Positions 1 through 7,506 of a DNA stretch of 53,581 nt are shown one piece after another. The notes beneath the pieces are model-generated. The model was not told the DNA's origin. It saw only the letters and a program-made list of their open reading frames with translations, and did no database searches. Made by a program: the position numbers and the translations under genes. Numbering within the stretch: position 1 is the stretch's first letter; every line of letters starts with the position of its first letter. The stretch comes from Anaerolineales bacterium (GTDB lineage Bacteria; Chloroflexota; Anaerolineae; Anaerolineales; JABWBV01): contig JACKAX010000025.1 of the NCBI GenBank assembly GCA_020634875.1, positions 1-53,581 of the forward strand, given 5' to 3'.

Positions 1-48
1 TATCGCTGAAGAAGATCAAACAGGTATTTTCCCCTGTTTAAAAATCCC

Positions 49-90
49 AGGTGCCCCGAACCAACTATTCGATTCGGGGCACCTTTTTTT
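49..90 (+). terminator. Intrinsic terminator of an upstream gene
   Basis: A 12-bp perfect inverted repeat (AGGTGCCCCGAA at 49-60 against TTCGGGGCACCT at 73-84) is followed by a T run to position 90. It most likely ends a gene whose body lies left of the window. A frame closing at 39-41 (TAA) could be the last 12 codons of that gene, but this is too short to identify. From here to 198 I see no gene. Confidence 0.85.
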
Positions 91-197
91 CGTTAATCTT
101 TTCTTTACCAACTCTTGTCAAAGGGTTAAGCCAAGGGGGAATCAGGGTTAACAATGGCTTTGTAGAATGAAAGCGCAATTTTATTGAGGAGATTTTT

Positions 198-866
198 ATG
201 GATGTCGAACAACCTTTTGAGACTATTTTAAGTACCCCGGTCGAAATTCCCTTGCCGCGTTGGCAATATGTGTTCGCCAAATTGATTTCAAGTGTTTTTA
301 GCCCGCCGTTGATCGTTACGTTGGGGCTGCTTTTTGTCGGGCAGCAAATCGGGGCGGAAGGTGTTAATTGGGCATTGTTCCAGATTGGGTTCGGAATTTT
401 GCTACCAGTCATTTACATCGTTTATGAGGTACAGCAGGGCAATATCACCGATTTTCACATGAAAGTACGTGAGCAACGGATCCGGCCTTTGATCCTGGCA
501 CTGGTTTTATCAGGGGTAAGCTGGACGGTGATGAAAATATTGAATGCCCCCACCGCTTTAATGATCTTTAGTGGGGTGGCGATTTTGCAAGCTGTGTTCA
601 TGCTCCTGGTGACGTTCAAGTGGAAAATCAGTGGGCATAGCATGACTGTAGCGGGGATGGCGGTCTTTTTGTTCGGGATTTTTGGGATACACGCCTGGCC
701 ACTGCTGTTGACGATTCCGCTCGTGGCGTGGTCACGCGTGCGGTTAAGCCGCCACGACCGATGGCAGACGCTGGCGGGAACGTTGGCCGGGATCGCCTTC
801 ACCCTGATGGGACTATATTTCTACTTCCAAACCTGCGGGGGCATGGGGCTGATCTGCACAAAATGA
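198..866 (+). CDS. PAP2-like (phosphatidic acid phosphatase type 2) membrane protein
   Basis: A 222-residue integral membrane protein with about six hydrophobic segments. All three PAP2 signature blocks can be read in order: K89-x6-R96-P97; S145-G146-H147, with Ile in place of the usual Pro before SGH; and S179-R180-x5-H186. The Asp normally four residues after the last His is Gln190. In the PAP2 superfamily the two His and the Arg/Lys residues form a phospho-His active site that removes phosphate from lipid phosphates such as phosphatidate, undecaprenyl or prenyl diphosphate. The substrate here is unknown. The ATG at 198 follows GAGGAG. The stop overlaps the start of the next gene (ATGA at 863-866), so the two are translationally coupled; the partner is a GT-B-like transferase, which would suit lipid-linked envelope metabolism. 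The family is likely, the activity inferred. Confidence 0.7.
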   Translation: MDVEQPFETILSTPVEIPLPRWQYVFAKLISSVFSPPLIVTLGLLFVGQQIGAEGVNWALFQIGFGILLPVIYIVYEVQQGNITDFHMKVREQRIRPLILALVLSGVSWTVMKILNAPTALMIFSGVAILQAVFMLLVTFKWKISGHSMTVAGMAVFLFGIFGIHAWPLLLTIPLVAWSRVRLSRHDRWQTLAGTLAGIAFTLMGLYFYFQTCGGMGLICTK

Positions 867-1879
867 TAAAACCAAAAATTTTATTCATCGGCGGCTCACT
901 CAACCAAACGACGATTGCCCACAGCGTCGCGCGGCATTTGGAGGGGGGATACGATTGCTATTTTACGCCCTTTTACACAGATGGCGTGCTGGAAGTGGCG
1001 CGGCGCTGGGGGTGGTTGGATTTCACGGTGATCGGCCACCCGCGCAGGTTAATGGCAGAAGCCTATCTCCGAGAGCACGGCTTACGGATGGATTACGGGG
1101 GAAAGTGGCACGAGTATGATCTGGTTGTGATGGTTTCCGATCTGATCGTTCCGGCCAATGTGCACAGGAAAAAGGTGATTCTGATCCAGGAGGGGATGAC
1201 CGATCCCGAAACCTGGCGATATCACCTCGTCAAAGCGTTGCACCTCCCCCGTTACCTCGCCGGAACATCCACCACGGGGTTGTCAGATGCTTACGATTAC
1301 TTCTGTGTCGCCTCGGCAGGCTACCGGGATTTGTTTATTCGGAAAGGGGTCAAACCCGAAAAGATTCTCGTGACCGGGATTCCCAATTTTGATCATGCTA
1401 CCCAATATCTGGACAACGATTTTCCGTACCAAGGATATGTACTGGTAGCCACCTCGGACGCGCGAGAAACGTTCAAACGAGATAACCGGCGAGCCTTTTT
1501 GCAGTGGGCAGTGGAGATTGCCGGGAATCGCCCGATGATTTTCAAGTTGCATCCTAATGAAAAGATTCTACGAGCCGTTGATGAGATTCACGAAATAGCC
1601 CCACAAGCGCGTATTTTTACGGATGGGCCTTTGGAACAAATGATCGCGAATTGTGATGTGCTGATCACCCAATACTCCTCGTGCGTGTACAACGGGCTGG
1701 CGTTGGGGAAGGAATGTCACTCCTACTTCGACCTGGACATGCTCCGGGAACTTGCTCCCTTACAAAATGGCGGTTCGTCGGGGTATCTCATTTCGCTAGC
1801 CTGTCGGAAAGCGTTAGGTGAAAATGTGGACCCCCAACAGACTCTGTCGAAGAAAAAGCTGGTTTTTTCTAGTTCGTAG
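863..1879 (+). CDS. GT-B-fold glycosyltransferase / CDP-glycerol glycerophosphotransferase-like protein
   Basis: 338 residues. I start at the ATG at 863, which overlaps the previous stop; a longer in-frame GTG at 728 would run deep into the upstream gene. The N-terminal half opens with a Rossmann-like strand (KILFIGGSLN). The C-terminal half has 'KLHPNE' and 'TQYSSCVYNGLALGK', the pattern of a donor-binding domain in glycerophosphotransferases and UDP-GlcNAc 2-epimerase-like GT-B proteins. No membrane segment is seen, so it is probably cytosolic or peripheral. Its likely role is transfer of a sugar or polyol phosphate during envelope polymer or glycolipid synthesis. The coupling to a PAP2-like lipid phosphatase supports an envelope role but does not give the substrate. 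The last ~10 residues (Lys- and Ser-rich) look unlike a conserved domain. Confidence 0.6.
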   Translation: MIKPKILFIGGSLNQTTIAHSVARHLEGGYDCYFTPFYTDGVLEVARRWGWLDFTVIGHPRRLMAEAYLREHGLRMDYGGKWHEYDLVVMVSDLIVPANVHRKKVILIQEGMTDPETWRYHLVKALHLPRYLAGTSTTGLSDAYDYFCVASAGYRDLFIRKGVKPEKILVTGIPNFDHATQYLDNDFPYQGYVLVATSDARETFKRDNRRAFLQWAVEIAGNRPMIFKLHPNEKILRAVDEIHEIAPQARIFTDGPLEQMIANCDVLITQYSSCVYNGLALGKECHSYFDLDMLRELAPLQNGGSSGYLISLACRKALGENVDPQQTLSKKKLVFSSS

Positions 1880-1994
1880 ATGTAATGAAAACCGAAATTC
1901 CTTAAGCCGGGCTTAAGGTTCAGATAATGAAGGCATAAAGCCATGCCTGTTAAGGGGGAGTATCATGGGTACAGTTCAATCAAGGAGAACAACG

Positions 1995-2714
1995 ATGATG
2001 AATAACTACCTGGGTTCCCAAACCCAAAACTTCTCGAATGTCGGCTTTAGCGAAACCTTCGCCGCCGTGTTACGCCGTGTGTATGTCTGGATGGCGCTAG
2101 GCTTGTTAGTCACAGCTGCCACCGCCGCATTTGTCAGTGTCTCCCCTATCTTTCAAGTGATCGCCGGGCAACCACTGATCTTCTTCGGCCTGATGATCGC
2201 TGAACTTGGGTTAGTCGTCGGCTTGTCGTGGGGCATTAACAAACTCTCTCCGGAAATGGCAACGCTCCTCTTTTTCGGATACGCGATACTCAACGGCTTG
2301 ACCCTTTCGGTGCTGTTTGTCGTGTACACCCTCGGCAGTGTCGCCCAAACCTTCGTTGCCACCGCCGCCCTGTTTGGGGTGATGAGCGTGCTTGGCTACA
2401 CCACAAAAATGGATTTGAGCAAGATGGGTTCCTTCCTCATCATGGGCATCATTGGCTTGTTCATTGCCATGTTGGTCAATATGTTCTGGGCCAATTCCGC
2501 CCTGGGATGGCTCGTTACCTTTGCAGGCATCATTCTCTTTTTGGGCTTGACCGTGTACGACACCCAACGTATCAAGCAAATGACCGCCAACGCCCTCTAT
2601 CAAGGCGATGAAAACGTCCAAGCCCGCCTCGGCATTTTAGGGGCTTTGAGCCTCTACCTGGACTTTATCAACCTGTTCCTGTTCCTCTTACGTCTCGGTG
2701 GACGACGGCGATAA
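1995..2714 (+). CDS. Bax inhibitor-1 / YccA family membrane protein
   Basis: 239 residues with seven hydrophobic segments. The closing 'YLDFINLFLFLLRL' is the hallmark end of bacterial BI-1/YccA proteins, and 'VYDTQRIK' is the conserved stretch before it. The start at 1995 is chosen because AAGGAG lies 7 nt upstream. An in-frame ATG at 1965 with GGGGGAG before it would add ten residues, but these are mostly translated Shine-Dalgarno sequence. In E. coli YccA is both a substrate and a modulator of the FtsH protease, and other members act as pH-dependent calcium channels. FtsH is encoded one gene downstream here, so a link to membrane protein quality control is a reasonable inference. A terminator follows at 2742, so the gene may form its own transcript. 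Confidence 0.88.
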   Translation: MMNNYLGSQTQNFSNVGFSETFAAVLRRVYVWMALGLLVTAATAAFVSVSPIFQVIAGQPLIFFGLMIAELGLVVGLSWGINKLSPEMATLLFFGYAILNGLTLSVLFVVYTLGSVAQTFVATAALFGVMSVLGYTTKMDLSKMGSFLIMGIIGLFIAMLVNMFWANSALGWLVTFAGIILFLGLTVYDTQRIKQMTANALYQGDENVQARLGILGALSLYLDFINLFLFLLRLGGRRR

Positions 2715-2741
2715 CGCCCACACAACGTCACTTATCTTCTG

Positions 2742-2777
2742 GATGGGTGGGGGAGTTCCCTCACCCATCTTTTTTTG
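2742..2777 (+). terminator. Intrinsic terminator after the BI-1/YccA gene
   Basis: GATGGGTG and CACCCATC arms enclose a G-rich/C-rich inner stem and short loop, followed by seven T. It separates the BI-1 gene from the PRC-barrel/FtsH/HEAT unit, though read-through is possible. Confidence 0.85.
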
Positions 2778-2804
2778 CGGAATTCGTTCCCAAAGGAGTT
2801 TACG

Positions 2805-3422
2805 ATGGATATCCCTATTCATGCCCCAGTCTATTGCGCCGATGGCGAAGCCGGAGAAACGGTTTGCGTAATCGTTCACCCTTACCATCGCGAAGTCACC
2901 CATGTCGTTGTCAAAGAAAAAGTTCTCATGGGCGAAGAACACCTCGTTCCTGTTGATCTGATCAGCGAAAGCACCCCCGCCAAAATCCAACTACGCTGCA
3001 CCCGTGCCGAACTTGGTCAAATGGAAAACTTCATCAAATATCACTACATTCCCGCGAATGATGATTACTTGAGCTACGAAGCCGCCCATCACTACTACCA
3101 CCCCTACCTCTACCCGGACACCATCACCCAGGACGCCCTCTTCACCGAAGTCGAAAAAATCCCCGAGGAAGAGTTGACCTTGCATCGCGGGGCCAGCGTC
3201 CGTGCCACGGATGGCCGCGTCGGGCAGGTGGACGAACTGCTCATCTCCCCGACCGATCATCACATCTCCCACCTTGTCCTCGAAGAAGGGCATTTGTGGG
3301 GCAAAAAACACATCACCATTCCGGTCACAGCCATCACCGACATCGAAAATGACACCATTCTCCTCAACATGACCCGGGACGCCATCGAAAAATTGCCCGC
3401 CATCCCTGTCCGTCCCTGGTAA
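2805..3422 (+). CDS. PRC-barrel domain protein (two barrel-like modules)
   Basis: 205 residues starting at the ATG at 2805, with AAAGGAG 6 nt upstream. An upstream in-frame ATG (2775) would lie in the terminator tail. Two related modules are visible: residues ~1-65 ('HREVTHVVVKEK..LMGEEHLVPVDLI') and ~130-205 ('GRVGQVDELLISPTDHHISHLVLEEG' then 'GKKHITIPVTAI'). Both follow the PRC-barrel pattern, a small beta-barrel found in RimM, photosynthetic reaction centre subunit H and many stress-associated proteins. It has no membrane segment or catalytic motif. It ends 9 nt before ftsH with that gene's ribosome binding site in the gap, so the two are probably co-transcribed. Its role is unknown; an adaptor or sensor role next to FtsH is speculation. 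Confidence 0.75.
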   Translation: MDIPIHAPVYCADGEAGETVCVIVHPYHREVTHVVVKEKVLMGEEHLVPVDLISESTPAKIQLRCTRAELGQMENFIKYHYIPANDDYLSYEAAHHYYHPYLYPDTITQDALFTEVEKIPEEELTLHRGASVRATDGRVGQVDELLISPTDHHISHLVLEEGHLWGKKHITIPVTAITDIENDTILLNMTRDAIEKLPAIPVRPW

Positions 3423-3431
3423 GGAGACCCC

Positions 3432-5393
3432 ATGACCCCGCAACCGCCCGACCCACAACCCACCCATCCCCGCCTCCGTCTGGGCTTGTTTTGGTGGCTC
3501 GTCTTCATCGCCTTGATGATCTGGAACATCTTTTCCTACCTGCCCACCACCCAAACCGCTGTCAAAATCCCGTACAGCACCTTTCTCCAACAGGTCAAAC
3601 AGGGTAACGTCACCCAGGTCACCATTTCGGGGAATGAGATCACCGGAGATTTTACCAACCCATTCTCCTGGCCCGTCCCCACCCCTGGCGCAGCCCCGGA
3701 CACCTCCGCAAACGCCCCCACCCCCGCGGATTACACGGCCTTTAGTACCCTCTTCCCCGACACGGTAGGCGACCCCAGCCTCATCCTGCTCCTGGAAGCC
3801 AACCAAGTTGCAATCACCGCCCAGTCTCCCGCCGTCCCCTGGTTCACCCTCCTCCTCACGGATGGTCTGCCCTTCATCCTCCTCCTCGTGTTGATGGTCT
3901 GGATGGGCCGTCAGGCGATGCGCTCGCAAAACGGCTTGTTCTCTTTCGGACGGAGCCGCCCGCGCCAAACCGTCGCCGACCAACCCAAAGTGACCTTTGA
4001 AGATGTCGCCGGAGCCGACGAAGCCAAACGCGATTTGCAAGAAGTCGTAGAATTTCTGCGCCACCCCGAAAAATATCACGAACTCGGGGCCAAGATTCCG
4101 CGCGGGGTACTCCTCGTTGGCCCTCCGGGAACCGGAAAAACTCTCCTGGCCCGCGCGGTCGCCGGGGAAGCGAACGTCCCCTTCTTCAACCTGAGCGCCT
4201 CCGAATTCGTCGAGATGTTCGTCGGCGTAGGAGCTAGCCGGGTGCGCGACCTTTTCACCCAGGCTAAACAGGCCTCCCCCGCTATCATCTTCATTGATGA
4301 ACTGGATGCAGTCGGACGCCGCCGCGGCACGGGGCTGGGTGCGGTGAACGACGAACGTGAACAAACCCTCAACCAACTCCTCGTGGAATTGGATGGATTC
4401 GACGAACGTCACGAAGTGATCCTCCTCGCCGCCACCAACCGCCCCGATGTCCTTGACCCCGCGCTGCTCCGCCCCGGGCGTTTTGACCGGGAAGTCATGG
4501 TCGGTGCCCCGGATCGAAAAGGACGTCTGGGCATCCTCACCATCCACACACGCGGCCTGCGCCTCGCGGATGACGTGCGCCTGGAAACCGTAGCAGGCGT
4601 CACCGCCGGAATGAGCGGGGCCGATCTAGCCAACCTGTGCAACGAAGCCGCCCTCCTCGCCGCCCGTCTCGGTCACGCCGCCATTCAAATGAATGACTTC
4701 GAGACCGCCCTCGACAAAATCATCCTCGGCGAAGCTCGCCCGCTGATCATGTCGGAAAAAGACCGCAAAGTGATCGCCTACCACGAAGCCGGACACGCCA
4801 TCACCGCGTGGTTCACCCCCGACGCCGACTCCGTGCACAAAGTGACGATCATCCCCCACGGCCGCGCACTGGGCGTAACCGAGCAAGTTCCCGGCGAAGA
4901 CAAATACAACTACGGACGCAAATACTTGATGACCCGTCTCGCCGTAATGTTTGGCGGTCGGGTTGCGGAAGAAATCGCCATCGGCGAAATCACGACCGGG
5001 GCTGAAAACGATCTGCAACAGGCCACCCGCCTCGCCCGCCGGATGGTCACTCGTTGGGCGATGACCAACTTCGGTTTGATGGCAGTGGATGAAGACGAAG
5101 AGCAACCCTTCCTGGGGTACGAAATCGCGCAGGGGCGCAGCCACAGTGAGGCCACCGCCGCCCGCGTGGACAATGAAATTCAAACCCTCTTGAAAGAGCG
5201 CTACGAATTCACGCGTCATTGTCTTTCCACCCACCGGGAAGCCCTCAACAAACTCGTGAATGCCTTGCTGGATTCCGAAACCGTGACACAGGAAGAGATG
5301 ATCTCCCTCCTCGGCCCCCGTCCCGCCAACGATGAATCCGCTTCAATCTTGGGTACCCTCCCCGCCCAAAATGGGAAGGTCAAAGTTGCATAA
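3432..5393 (+). CDS. ftsH: ATP-dependent zinc metalloprotease FtsH
   Basis: 653 residues, the normal length for FtsH. A first membrane segment lies at ~17-37 and a second at ~137-160, bounding a short outside domain. The AAA+ module has Walker A GPPGTGKT at 230-237, Walker B '[11 protein letters not shown]' and the second region of homology '[10 protein letters not shown]'. The M41 protease module has the zinc site HEAGH at 451-455. The family forms a membrane hexamer that extracts and degrades misfolded membrane proteins and some short-lived regulators. The start follows AAGGAG. It sits between a PRC-barrel gene and a HEAT-repeat gene (gap 13 nt) in one apparent operon, with a BI-1/YccA gene upstream. 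All key residues are present, so activity is expected. Confidence 0.97.
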   Translation: MTPQPPDPQPTHPRLRLGLFWWLVFIALMIWNIFSYLPTTQTAVKIPYSTFLQQVKQGNVTQVTISGNEITGDFTNPFSWPVPTPGAAPDTSANAPTPADYTAFSTLFPDTVGDPSLILLLEANQVAITAQSPAVPWFTLLLTDGLPFILLLVLMVWMGRQAMRSQNGLFSFGRSRPRQTVADQPKVTFEDVAGADEAKRDLQEVVEFLRHPEKYHELGAKIPRGVLLVGPPGTGKTLLARAVAGEANVPFFNLSASEFVEMFVGVGASRVRDLFTQAKQASPAIIFIDELDAVGRRRGTGLGAVNDEREQTLNQLLVELDGFDERHEVILLAATNRPDVLDPALLRPGRFDREVMVGAPDRKGRLGILTIHTRGLRLADDVRLETVAGVTAGMSGADLANLCNEAALLAARLGHAAIQMNDFETALDKIILGEARPLIMSEKDRKVIAYHEAGHAITAWFTPDADSVHKVTIIPHGRALGVTEQVPGEDKYNYGRKYLMTRLAVMFGGRVAEEIAIGEITTGAENDLQQATRLARRMVTRWAMTNFGLMAVDEDEEQPFLGYEIAQGRSHSEATAARVDNEIQTLLKERYEFTRHCLSTHREALNKLVNALLDSETVTQEEMISLLGPRPANDESASILGTLPAQNGKVKVA

Positions 5394-5406
5394 AAGGAGA
5401 ATTACA

Positions 5407-5937
5407 ATGGAAAAGACCCTCTACACCCACCCCCTCAGTTCCCAACAACAGGCTGAAGTATCCGCACAAATCGCCCTTTTGGGCAGTGAAGACGGCCCCA
5501 CCCGTGAGGCCGCCCGAAAAACCCTACTCACCTATGGACAAGGAATCACCCCCTACCTGGAACCTGCGCTCCACAGTGAAAATGAACACACCCGTTGGGA
5601 AGCGGCAAAAATTTTCGGCGCCCAACCAGCCCCGGACGCCGCCCCTTACCTGGTAGAAGCTATGACCGACGAGGTATACAGCGTAAGTTGGCTCGCGGCA
5701 GAAGCGTTGATCAAATTAGGCCAACAAGCCTTAGCCCCTTTGATGACAGGGTTAATCCGACACTTCGACTCTCTCAACTTTCGGAACGGCGCACATCACG
5801 TCTTGCACAGCCTGGAACGCGCGGGACAATTACCCCCGGAAACCCTGCAAGTGTTAAACGCCCTGCGTGCCATCGAGTCAGAAATCGCCGTGCCCTTCGC
5901 CGCACAAAACGCCTTGAAAACCCTTTCGCAGAATTAG
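5407..5937 (+). CDS. HEAT-repeat protein
   Basis: 176 residues starting at the ATG at 5407, with AAAGGAG 8 nt upstream. It is built almost wholly of alpha-helical repeats: 'REAARKTLLTYGQGITPYLEPAL', 'HTRWEAAKIFGAQPAPDAAPYLVEAM', then a third unit 'SVSWLAAEALIKLGQQALAPL'. These match the HEAT/PBS-lyase pattern with about four units. Such solenoids bind proteins; no enzyme motif or signal peptide is visible. It is the last gene of the PRC-barrel/FtsH unit, and a terminator follows at 5981. A scaffold or adaptor for FtsH is possible but not shown. Confidence 0.8.
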   Translation: MEKTLYTHPLSSQQQAEVSAQIALLGSEDGPTREAARKTLLTYGQGITPYLEPALHSENEHTRWEAAKIFGAQPAPDAAPYLVEAMTDEVYSVSWLAAEALIKLGQQALAPLMTGLIRHFDSLNFRNGAHHVLHSLERAGQLPPETLQVLNALRAIESEIAVPFAAQNALKTLSQN

Positions 5938-5980
5938 CAGGGATATAACTGCAATTGGATAAATCGCGCCACAAAAATTC

Positions 5981-6013
5981 AAAGGTGTACAAGTAAATGT
6001 ACACCTTTTTTCT
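5981..6013 (+). terminator. Intrinsic terminator after the FtsH operon
   Basis: AAAGGTGTACA and TGTACACCTTT form an 11-bp stem with a 6-nt loop, followed by a T run. It ends the PRC-barrel/ftsH/HEAT transcript. Confidence 0.9.
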
Positions 6014-6075
6014 TTAAGTACCTTGCCAACCCGCCTTAACTAACACATTTGTTCCAAATATTAGCTCTTTCACGG

Positions 6076-6081
6076 TACAAT
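6076..6081 (+). promoter_or_regulatory. -10 box of a probable leaderless promoter
   Basis: GGTACAAT with TACAAT at 6076-6081 ends 6 nt before the ATG at 6088, so transcription would begin at or next to the A of the start codon. There is no Shine-Dalgarno sequence and no good -35 box. Confidence 0.55.
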
Positions 6082-6087
6082 AACCTG

Positions 6088-7347
6088 ATGACCCTCTCCA
6101 TCCCTGTCTCCCTTGCCCGACGGCTCGCCGTTACCAAACAGTTACTCGCAGGCCCACGCCCGGCCCCCACTTCCGATGGAATGATGACCGTATTTGATCA
6201 TTTGGGGTGCATCCAAATTGATCCGATCCCAGTCGTAGATCGCACCCAGTATCTCGTCATGTTTAGCCGGGTGGGGTCGTATGACCGGGGTGCGTTCGAT
6301 AAATTGGTTTATGAAGACCGCCAACTGTTCGAGTTTTGGGCACATGCCGCTTCCATTGTCAGGGTAGCCGATCTGCCTATTCACCGCCATTTTATGAACC
6401 GGCCTATTCACCATGAAACGAAATCCGAGTGGGTGAAGCGGTTTCGGAATTGGGCACAGGCAAATGATGGCTTTCGAGAATATGTGTTGGAATCCCTACG
6501 GGAGCGTGGGCCACTGGCGGCGGAGGAGATCGAAGACCGGGCCGTGCTCAATTGGGAGTCGAGCGGGTGGTCATCCAACCGGAATGTCAACCTGATGTTG
6601 GAGTTGTTGTGGGATCGGGGGCAGATTTTTGTCGCGGGGCGGAATGGGACGCGGCGGTTTTGGGATATTCCTGAGCGGGTACTCCCCGGTCTGGAAATGG
6701 TTGAGCAGATTTCGACCGAGGAAATGGTGCGCCGCGCGGCAGTGATCGCTATCCGCGCATTGGGCGTGGCGACGGAAAAACACATCAAATATCACTTTAC
6801 ACGCGGGCGGTATCCGGGGTTGGGGAAGGTGTTGAAGGAACTGGTCAAAGAAGGGGTTTTGGAGGAAGTGGAGGTGGTGGGGGAAGGGGAAGCGTCCGCG
6901 TATCCGGCCCCCGCGGGAGCCTGGTATATCCACGCGGGGGACTTGCCTTTGTTGGAGCGGCTAAAAGAAGACGCCTGGGGCCAGCGTACTGTTTTGCTTT
7001 CCCCCTTTGATAACTTGATCTGCGACCGCGCGCGCACTGCATGGATGTTTAATTACGATTTTCGCATCGAGATTTATGTGCCTCCAGCCAAACGCAAATA
7101 CGGTTATTATGTCCTTTCCGTACTGGATGGCGACCGATTTATTGCCCGTCTTGACCCTCGGATGGACCGCAAAACCGGCGTGCTGACCCTGAATGCCATC
7201 CACGCTGAGCCAGGAGTGGATGTGAACGAGGTGACAGGCCGCGCGGTGGCGAGTGCCGTGCAGGAATTGGGGGATTTTTTGGGAGCACAGGCGATTTATC
7301 TGAACGGGCACACGCCGGAAGGGTGGCGGAAGGAATTGAGGTTTTAG
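6088..7347 (+). CDS. AlkX/YcaQ-family (HTH_42) DNA glycosylase
   Basis: 419 residues. The start is the ATG at 6088; a TTG at 6049 in the same frame lies upstream of the likely -10 box and would require translating promoter sequence. The protein follows the winged-helix YcaQ/AlkZ family pattern: an N-terminal 'LGCIQIDPI' with Q43-x-D45, then 'VDRTQYLVMFSRVG..YD', 'FEFWAHAASIV', and a C-terminal 'LLSPFDNLICDR'. The family removes bulky or crosslinked alkylated bases; the Gln-x-Asp form of the motif is that of AlkX/YcaQ, while AlkZ has Gln-x-Gln. So unhooking of interstrand crosslinks is the best prediction, still inferred. Monocistronic, between a terminator and the promoter region of the histidine kinase gene. 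Confidence 0.85.
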   Translation: MTLSIPVSLARRLAVTKQLLAGPRPAPTSDGMMTVFDHLGCIQIDPIPVVDRTQYLVMFSRVGSYDRGAFDKLVYEDRQLFEFWAHAASIVRVADLPIHRHFMNRPIHHETKSEWVKRFRNWAQANDGFREYVLESLRERGPLAAEEIEDRAVLNWESSGWSSNRNVNLMLELLWDRGQIFVAGRNGTRRFWDIPERVLPGLEMVEQISTEEMVRRAAVIAIRALGVATEKHIKYHFTRGRYPGLGKVLKELVKEGVLEEVEVVGEGEASAYPAPAGAWYIHAGDLPLLERLKEDAWGQRTVLLSPFDNLICDRARTAWMFNYDFRIEIYVPPAKRKYGYYVLSVLDGDRFIARLDPRMDRKTGVLTLNAIHAEPGVDVNEVTGRAVASAVQELGDFLGAQAIYLNGHTPEGWRKELRF

Positions 7348-7506
7348 CAACTCATAGTCTAGATCTTTGGGAACAGATAAATAGAACATGCCGCTTCGGG
7401 TAAGTTTTCTTTGGTAATCTGTAAGCAAACCATAATCATTTTTCTATGAACTGGGAATAAAATTGAAATGTCGTTTACTTTGCCAAATTTTTGATAGGAT
7501 CGTCCC

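Noticed and set aside
3..41. Last codons of a gene to the left of the window
   Set aside because: A frame closes at 39-41 just before the terminator, but 12 codons cannot be assigned; a second frame runs through the terminator and is no better.
2991..4547. 518-codon open frame on the minus strand across ftsH
   Set aside because: It is antisense to well-conserved PRC-barrel and FtsH coding sequence, is low in complexity (Gly, Glu, Val) and has no domain. Codon bias of GC-rich genes leaves such frames open.
6049..6087. TTG start extending the AlkX-like protein by 13 residues
   Set aside because: The extension would translate the probable -10 region, and the ATG at 6088 fits the family start.
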